Positions 5,506 through 6,716 of a DNA stretch of 6,716 nucleotides are shown piece after piece. The stretch comes from Deltaproteobacteria bacterium. GTDB lineage: Bacteria; Desulfobacterota; Dissulfuribacteria; Dissulfuribacterales; QOAL01. Location of the stretch: contig WFRQ01000323.1 of the NCBI GenBank assembly GCA_015486425.1, positions 1 to 6,716 on the forward strand, written 5' to 3'. Made by a program: the position numbers and the translations under genes. The notes beneath the pieces were generated by a model, which was not told where the DNA came from, did no database searches, and saw nothing but the letters and a program-made list of their open reading frames with translations. Each line of letters starts with the position of its first letter. The stretch's first letter is position 1.

Positions 5506-6708
5506 ATGAAGTTACATGTTTATATAATAAATGACAGCACAGTTAAAGTCTGGGGGCTTACCCCTGGTGAACGGGTCAGGAGAATCCTTGGAGACAGAGC
5601 TGTCCATGTACGCAGCCTCCATGATATATCTGACAATGCCAATGTCATGATAGTGCGGGGTGATTATCTCATTGATGACCGGCTGATAAATTACCTCTCA
5701 GAGAGTTCCGACATTATAGTGACAACCCAAAGAGGAAAACAGAGCGTACCTTTTGCCGCCAGCGTGCCTGCTGAAAAAGCGCTGATGACAGCAGAATTTC
5801 TGGAAAGCCCTTCAACTGTCACCCCTCCTGAAAATGTCAGTGTGAAGGAGACTGATGAGCTCCCTGTTTCATTTAACAAGAGACTCAGGAAATTTGAACC
5901 GCCATTTGTGTTCAAAGTCAAGGCAGGCCATGAGAAAGAACTTGAGCAAAAACTGTTTGACTGGTCATATAAGGGTGTAACAGACCTTGTAACCAAATGG
6001 CTGTGGCCAGCTCCTGCCCGGAGAGCAGTAAAAAAATGCGTTGAACTTGGGCTTAAACCCAATCATGTGACTGCGCTGGGTTTTATGCTTGTTGTGGCAG
6101 CAGGCTGGCTGTTTTACATGGGACATCTATGGTCCGGCCTTGCATGTGGATGGCTGATGACATTCCTTGATACCGTTGATGGCAAACTTGCCAGGGTCAC
6201 TGTGACATCAAGCAGATTCGGCCATTACTTTGATCATCTGATTGATCTTATCCATCCGCCCTTCTGGTATCTTCTGTGGGGCATGGGGCTTCAGGCAACA
6301 GGCAGATATGGCATTGATGTCTCTCTTTCCACGCTGATGTGGCTGATATTTTCCGCATATATTGCAGGTCGCCTTGTGGAAGGTACGTTCAAATGGACGC
6401 TGGGCCGTTTTGGTATATTCTGCTGGAGGCCTGTGGATTCATTTTTCAGGTTAATTACTGCAAGACGCAATCCGTGTATGATTATTCTTACAGTTTCTCT
6501 CATGCTGGGACGACCGGATGCAGGTCTCCTCGCCGTGGCATGGTGGACTGTACTCACAACTGTATTTATGGTGGTCAGACTGCTGCAGGGCCTGTGGCTC
6601 AAATATGTAAAGGGGCAAACCCTTGAATCGTGGTTCAGCAGCGTTGAGCCGATTGCAGACGGAAAATCCCTTGCAGTTCGCTGGTTTACCCGTGACCTCA
6701 GCCGCTGA
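5506..6708 (+). CDS. CDP-alcohol phosphatidyltransferase with N-terminal degenerate nucleotidyltransferase-like domain
   Basis: This 400-residue membrane enzyme should transfer a phospho-alcohol from a CDP-alcohol to a hydroxyl acceptor, releasing CMP. The complete signature D-x2-DG-x2-AR-x8-G-x3-D-x3-D is present as DTVDGKLAR (222-230), Gly239, Asp243 and Asp247. It sits after a helix (about 188-205) and the conserved lead-in LKPNHVTALG (183-192). More helices follow at about 252-262, 274-287, 325-336 and 340-360. Residues 1-130 are an extra soluble domain: GLTPGERVRRIL (17-28) and MIVRGDYLIDD (48-58) recall a GT-A nucleotidyltransferase, but it lacks the GxGxRxxPLT loop, so it is probably not catalytic alone. 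The linker 130-170 holds KGVTDLVTKWLWP (156-168), typical of this two-part family. It could use the product of the 1246 enzyme. The headgroup and acceptor are not readable; diacylglycerol, ceramide and inositol-phosphate type acceptors all remain open. Confidence 0.88.
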   Translation: MKLHVYIINDSTVKVWGLTPGERVRRILGDRAVHVRSLHDISDNANVMIVRGDYLIDDRLINYLSESSDIIVTTQRGKQSVPFAASVPAEKALMTAEFLESPSTVTPPENVSVKETDELPVSFNKRLRKFEPPFVFKVKAGHEKELEQKLFDWSYKGVTDLVTKWLWPAPARRAVKKCVELGLKPNHVTALGFMLVVAAGWLFYMGHLWSGLACGWLMTFLDTVDGKLARVTVTSSRFGHYFDHLIDLIHPPFWYLLWGMGLQATGRYGIDVSLSTLMWLIFSAYIAGRLVEGTFKWTLGRFGIFCWRPVDSFFRLITARRNPCMIILTVSLMLGRPDAGLLAVAWWTVLTTVFMVVRLLQGLWLKYVKGQTLESWFSSVEPIADGKSLAVRWFTRDLSR

Positions 6709-6716
6709 TGTCTTAT
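6708..6716 (+). CDS. Possible start of the next gene, three codons only
   Basis: The stop of the preceding gene and an ATG overlap as TGATG (6706-6710), a common arrangement for translationally coupled genes, and the frame reads Met-Ser-Tyr to the edge. No clear Shine-Dalgarno precedes it and nothing can be said of the product. Chance is a real alternative. Confidence 0.3.

Noticed and set aside
1..6716. CRISPR arrays, tRNA or rRNA genes, prophage or defence genes
   Set aside because: No regularly spaced repeats, no cloverleaf-like sequence and no such protein families were seen on either strand.

Overview
The window looks like chromosomal DNA of a Gram-negative (diderm) bacterium, because it encodes LptF and LptG, the inner-membrane partners of lipid export to the outer membrane. 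Base composition looks moderate (roughly mid-40s % G+C by eye, not computed). The overall style is compatible with a Desulfobacterota-like delta-proteobacterium, but nothing here fixes the taxon.

Layout, left to right. (1) 1-628, minus strand: the N-terminal ~209 residues of a YghO-type GNAT-fold acyltransferase, the family that contains the bacterial ceramide synthase of Caulobacter; it runs off the left edge. (2) 629-1245: an intergenic region of about 600 bp with a cluster of dyad and direct repeats (769-824), a small ORF broken by a 101-bp MITE-like element (858-958, imperfect 22-bp terminal inverted repeats, 3-bp TTA target duplication), and an AT-rich leader. (3) 1246-4215, plus strand: a likely operon of a sugar-1-phosphate/phosphocholine-type nucleotidyltransferase, lptF and lptG, the last two overlapping by ATGA. 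(4) 4216-4385: a convergent intergenic gap holding a complex imperfect palindrome (4243-4353). (5) 4386-5339, minus strand: a calcineurin-like metallophosphoesterase with all the usual metal-site motifs. (6) 5340-5505: a divergent control region with two competing hairpins. (7) 5506-6708, plus strand: a two-part CDP-alcohol phosphatidyltransferase whose stop codon overlaps a possible next start (TGATG) at the right edge.

How the genes may work together (inference). A nucleotidyltransferase could make an NDP-activated headgroup. The CDP-alcohol phosphotransferase could move that phospho-headgroup between a CDP-alcohol and an acceptor lipid. The metallophosphoesterase could remove or trim a phosphate, and LptF/LptG could extract the lipid toward the outer membrane. 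The neighbouring YghO-type N-acyltransferase suggests the lipid is a sphingolipid (ceramide) rather than, or as well as, lipopolysaccharide. No serine palmitoyltransferase, acyl carrier protein or ceramide reductase gene lies in the window, so this reading depends on what flanks it.
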